Source of the DNA: Desulfobacteraceae bacterium | GTDB taxonomy: Bacteria; Desulfobacterota; Desulfobacteria; Desulfobacterales; Desulfosarcinaceae | Assembly (NCBI GenBank): GCA_027025615.1 | Contig: JALVQM010000058.1 | Coordinates: forward strand, 1 to 7,109 | DNA: 7,109 nt | Direction: 5' to 3' | In this document: in pieces, positions 6,119 through 7,109 of the stretch | Layout of the letters: the number at the start of each line of letters is the position of its first letter | How positions within the stretch are numbered: the first letter of the stretch is position 1 | Translations under genes and position numbers: made by a program | Notes under the pieces: generated by a model | Told to the model about the DNA's origin: nothing | The model's input: only the letters and a program-made list of their open reading frames with translations | Databases searched by the model: none

Positions 6119-6147
6119 TTTGTACGGGGTTTGCCATGGGGTGTCAA
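6119..6147 (-). promoter_or_regulatory. Candidate sigma70-type promoter of tatBC
   Basis: On the - strand a perfect TTGACA (6142-6147) is followed by 17 bp and TACAAA (6119-6124, four of six matches to TATAAT), then an A/T-rich start region. It lies in the 182-nt gap between the MltA gene and tatB and would give a leader of about 60 nt containing the inverted repeat. It shares its form with the cytochrome promoter. Confidence 0.65.
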
Positions 6148-6235
6148 GACCGGACTTTTTCCGAATCAATCAAGATCAGCGGTTTTGAAATTCCATTTTG
6201 CTCCAAGGGACCCCGGTGGCAATACCGGGAGCATA

Positions 6236-7109
6236 TCAAGGCTTCAAAACCAGAAAGTACAATTGGCCCGGCTCCTGCATATGACCGGCAGCAATACCGG
6301 CATAGGGTCCCGACCCCCAAAAAAAATCCGCCCGTCCAGCCCCCCTTATTGCGCCACCGGTATCCTGGTTAAGGGCAAATCCGAAATATCCAAGCCATCC
6401 TGCGACCTTGCCACTGGCGGTGGCTGCCGGAATGCGTGTGACCACATAGCAAATAGCGGCCGGGGGAAACAAGCGCCTGTCTGTCGCCAGGGACCGGCCA
6501 GGGGTAAGGGGAACATTGATCGAACCCAGGGGGCCTTCCTTTTCTATTTTAAAAAAAACATAGCTGGGATTATAGCTTAAAACCGCATCTAGTTGCTCCG
6601 GGTTTTGTTCGAGATAATCTTTGATGGCTTGCATCGACATATTTTCCAGGGGAATTTTGCCCTGATCGATCAAAAGCCGTCCTATACTGCGGTAAGGATG
6701 ACCGTTGGCTCCGTCGTAATGCACATTGATGCTGGTTCCATCGTCGAGATATATCCTGCCTGATCCCTGAATCTGAAGAAAAAAACGGTCTAACCGGCTT
6801 TTTACCCATGCAATCGGTTCTGCATTTTCCAGCATTTCTTCCCGTTTGTTGATCTGACTGCGCTCCCAGTAAGGCACCATCTTGTTTCCCGCGATTCGGC
6901 CTACCAGTTGACGTCCCTTGAAATCTTCAGAAAACAACCCTAAATCTATGGTTACCATATCCTTGGGGCGTCGATGTAAGGGTACAGGATACTTGTCGCT
7001 TTTTTCCAGGCTGCCTTGCAGTTCAGGTTCAAAATAACCGGTATAAAGCACATTGCCCTGTCCCTGGCGACCGGCTGCCCTGTAAACAAGGTAGTTCTGT
7101 CTGATGAAG
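6236..7109 (-). CDS. mltA: Membrane-bound lytic murein transglycosylase A (MltA), 5'-truncated by the window edge
   Basis: MltA-type enzymes cleave the MurNAc-GlcNAc bond of peptidoglycan to form 1,6-anhydro-MurNAc and usually act as outer-membrane lipoproteins in the periplasm. The reading frame stays open to the right edge: before the GTG at 7051 it encodes NYLVYRAAGRQGQGN, so that GTG is internal and the lipoprotein signal lies outside the window. Counting from the GTG codon, TGYFEPEL (4-11) starts the MltA barrel domain, and FFLQIQGSGRIYLDDG (90-105) is the family core. The C-terminal 3D domain holds LNQDTGGAIRG (228-237), then ADFFWGSGPYAG (241-252) and AAGHM. Asp242 aligns with the catalytic Asp308 of E. 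coli MltA, and Asp230 with the Asp preceding the VGGAIKG loop there. The gene ends at 6236 with LVLKP. The 182-nt gap and new promoter downstream suggest tatBC is a separate unit. Confidence 0.93.
   Translation of the reverse strand, partial: FIRQNYLVYRAAGRQGQGNVLYTGYFEPELQGSLEKSDKYPVPLHRRPKDMVTIDLGLFSEDFKGRQLVGRIAGNKMVPYWERSQINKREEMLENAEPIAWVKSRLDRFFLQIQGSGRIYLDDGTSINVHYDGANGHPYRSIGRLLIDQGKIPLENMSMQAIKDYLEQNPEQLDAVLSYNPSYVFFKIEKEGPLGSINVPLTPGRSLATDRRLFPPAAICYVVTRIPAATASGKVAGWLGYFGFALNQDTGGAIRGAGRADFFWGSGPYAGIAAGHMQEPGQLYFLVLKP

Noticed and set aside
6200..6232. Hairpin just after the MltA stop (CCCGGT 6212-6217 with ACCGGG 6224-6229, plus a competing GCTCC/GGAGC pair) considered as a terminator
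   Set aside because: The pairing is real, but no U-run follows on the - strand, and the inner and outer pairings compete for the same bases, so intrinsic termination is not supported.
5764..6372. A 202-codon + strand open frame spanning tatB and the end of the MltA gene
   Set aside because: It overlaps two well-supported genes in antisense, has Ser/Pro-rich low-complexity composition and matches no family I recognise.
6131..6580. A 149-codon + strand open frame over the 3' end of the MltA gene
   Set aside because: It is antisense to the conserved 3D domain of MltA and has no recognisable motif or ribosome site.
1..7109. Mobile elements, CRISPR arrays, tRNA or rRNA genes, phage or defence cassettes
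   Set aside because: No transposase or integrase motif, no regularly spaced direct repeats, no cloverleaf and no toxin/antitoxin-like small gene pair were visible on either strand.

Overview
The window looks like chromosomal DNA of an anaerobic, Gram-negative deltaproteobacterium (Desulfobacterota), most likely a sulfate or metal reducer. The main clues are a lysine-rich tetraheme class III cytochrome c (cytochrome c3 type), a CbiA-type corrinoid synthase, a TatB/TatC pair and an MltA-type outer-membrane murein hydrolase. Genus and species cannot be read from the sequence. I see no insertion sequence, integrase, phage gene, CRISPR array, tRNA or rRNA; the region reads as a stable housekeeping block.

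Layout. On the + strand, 2..1066 is the 3' three-quarters of cobyrinate a,c-diamide synthase (CbiA), cut by the left edge. All other genes lie on the - strand and read right to left: MltA murein transglycosylase (7109..6236, 5' end cut by the right edge), tatB (6053..5628), tatC (5612..4851), an 831-residue PEP-synthase-like phosphotransferase (4754..2259), a small dual-specificity-type protein phosphatase (2170..1718) and the tetraheme cytochrome c (1638..1186). CbiA and the cytochrome converge on a 15-16 bp perfect hairpin at 1120..1158, the likely shared terminator.

Transcription. Three candidate sigma70-type promoters sit on the - strand in intergenic gaps, each with a 17-bp spacer: before tatB (TTGACA/TACAAA), before the phosphotransferase (TTGCCA/TATGTT) and before the cytochrome (TTGACA/TAGAAA, starting 3 bp after the phosphatase stop). 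tatB and tatC are 15 nt apart and probably translationally coupled. The phosphatase has no clear promoter of its own and may be read through from the phosphotransferase gene.

How the genes fit together. TatB/TatC export folded, cofactor-bearing proteins. The cytochrome is a periplasmic electron carrier exported unfolded through Sec. MltA trims peptidoglycan. The unusual element is the phosphotransferase: it has the ATP-grasp and phosphohistidine domains of PEP synthase, but the C-terminal TIM barrel that binds pyruvate/PEP is replaced by a different domain of about 290 residues, and a helical segment of about 120 residues is added in front. Its acceptor is therefore probably not pyruvate. A Cys-based phosphatase follows directly, so a phosphorylation/dephosphorylation pair is a testable idea.
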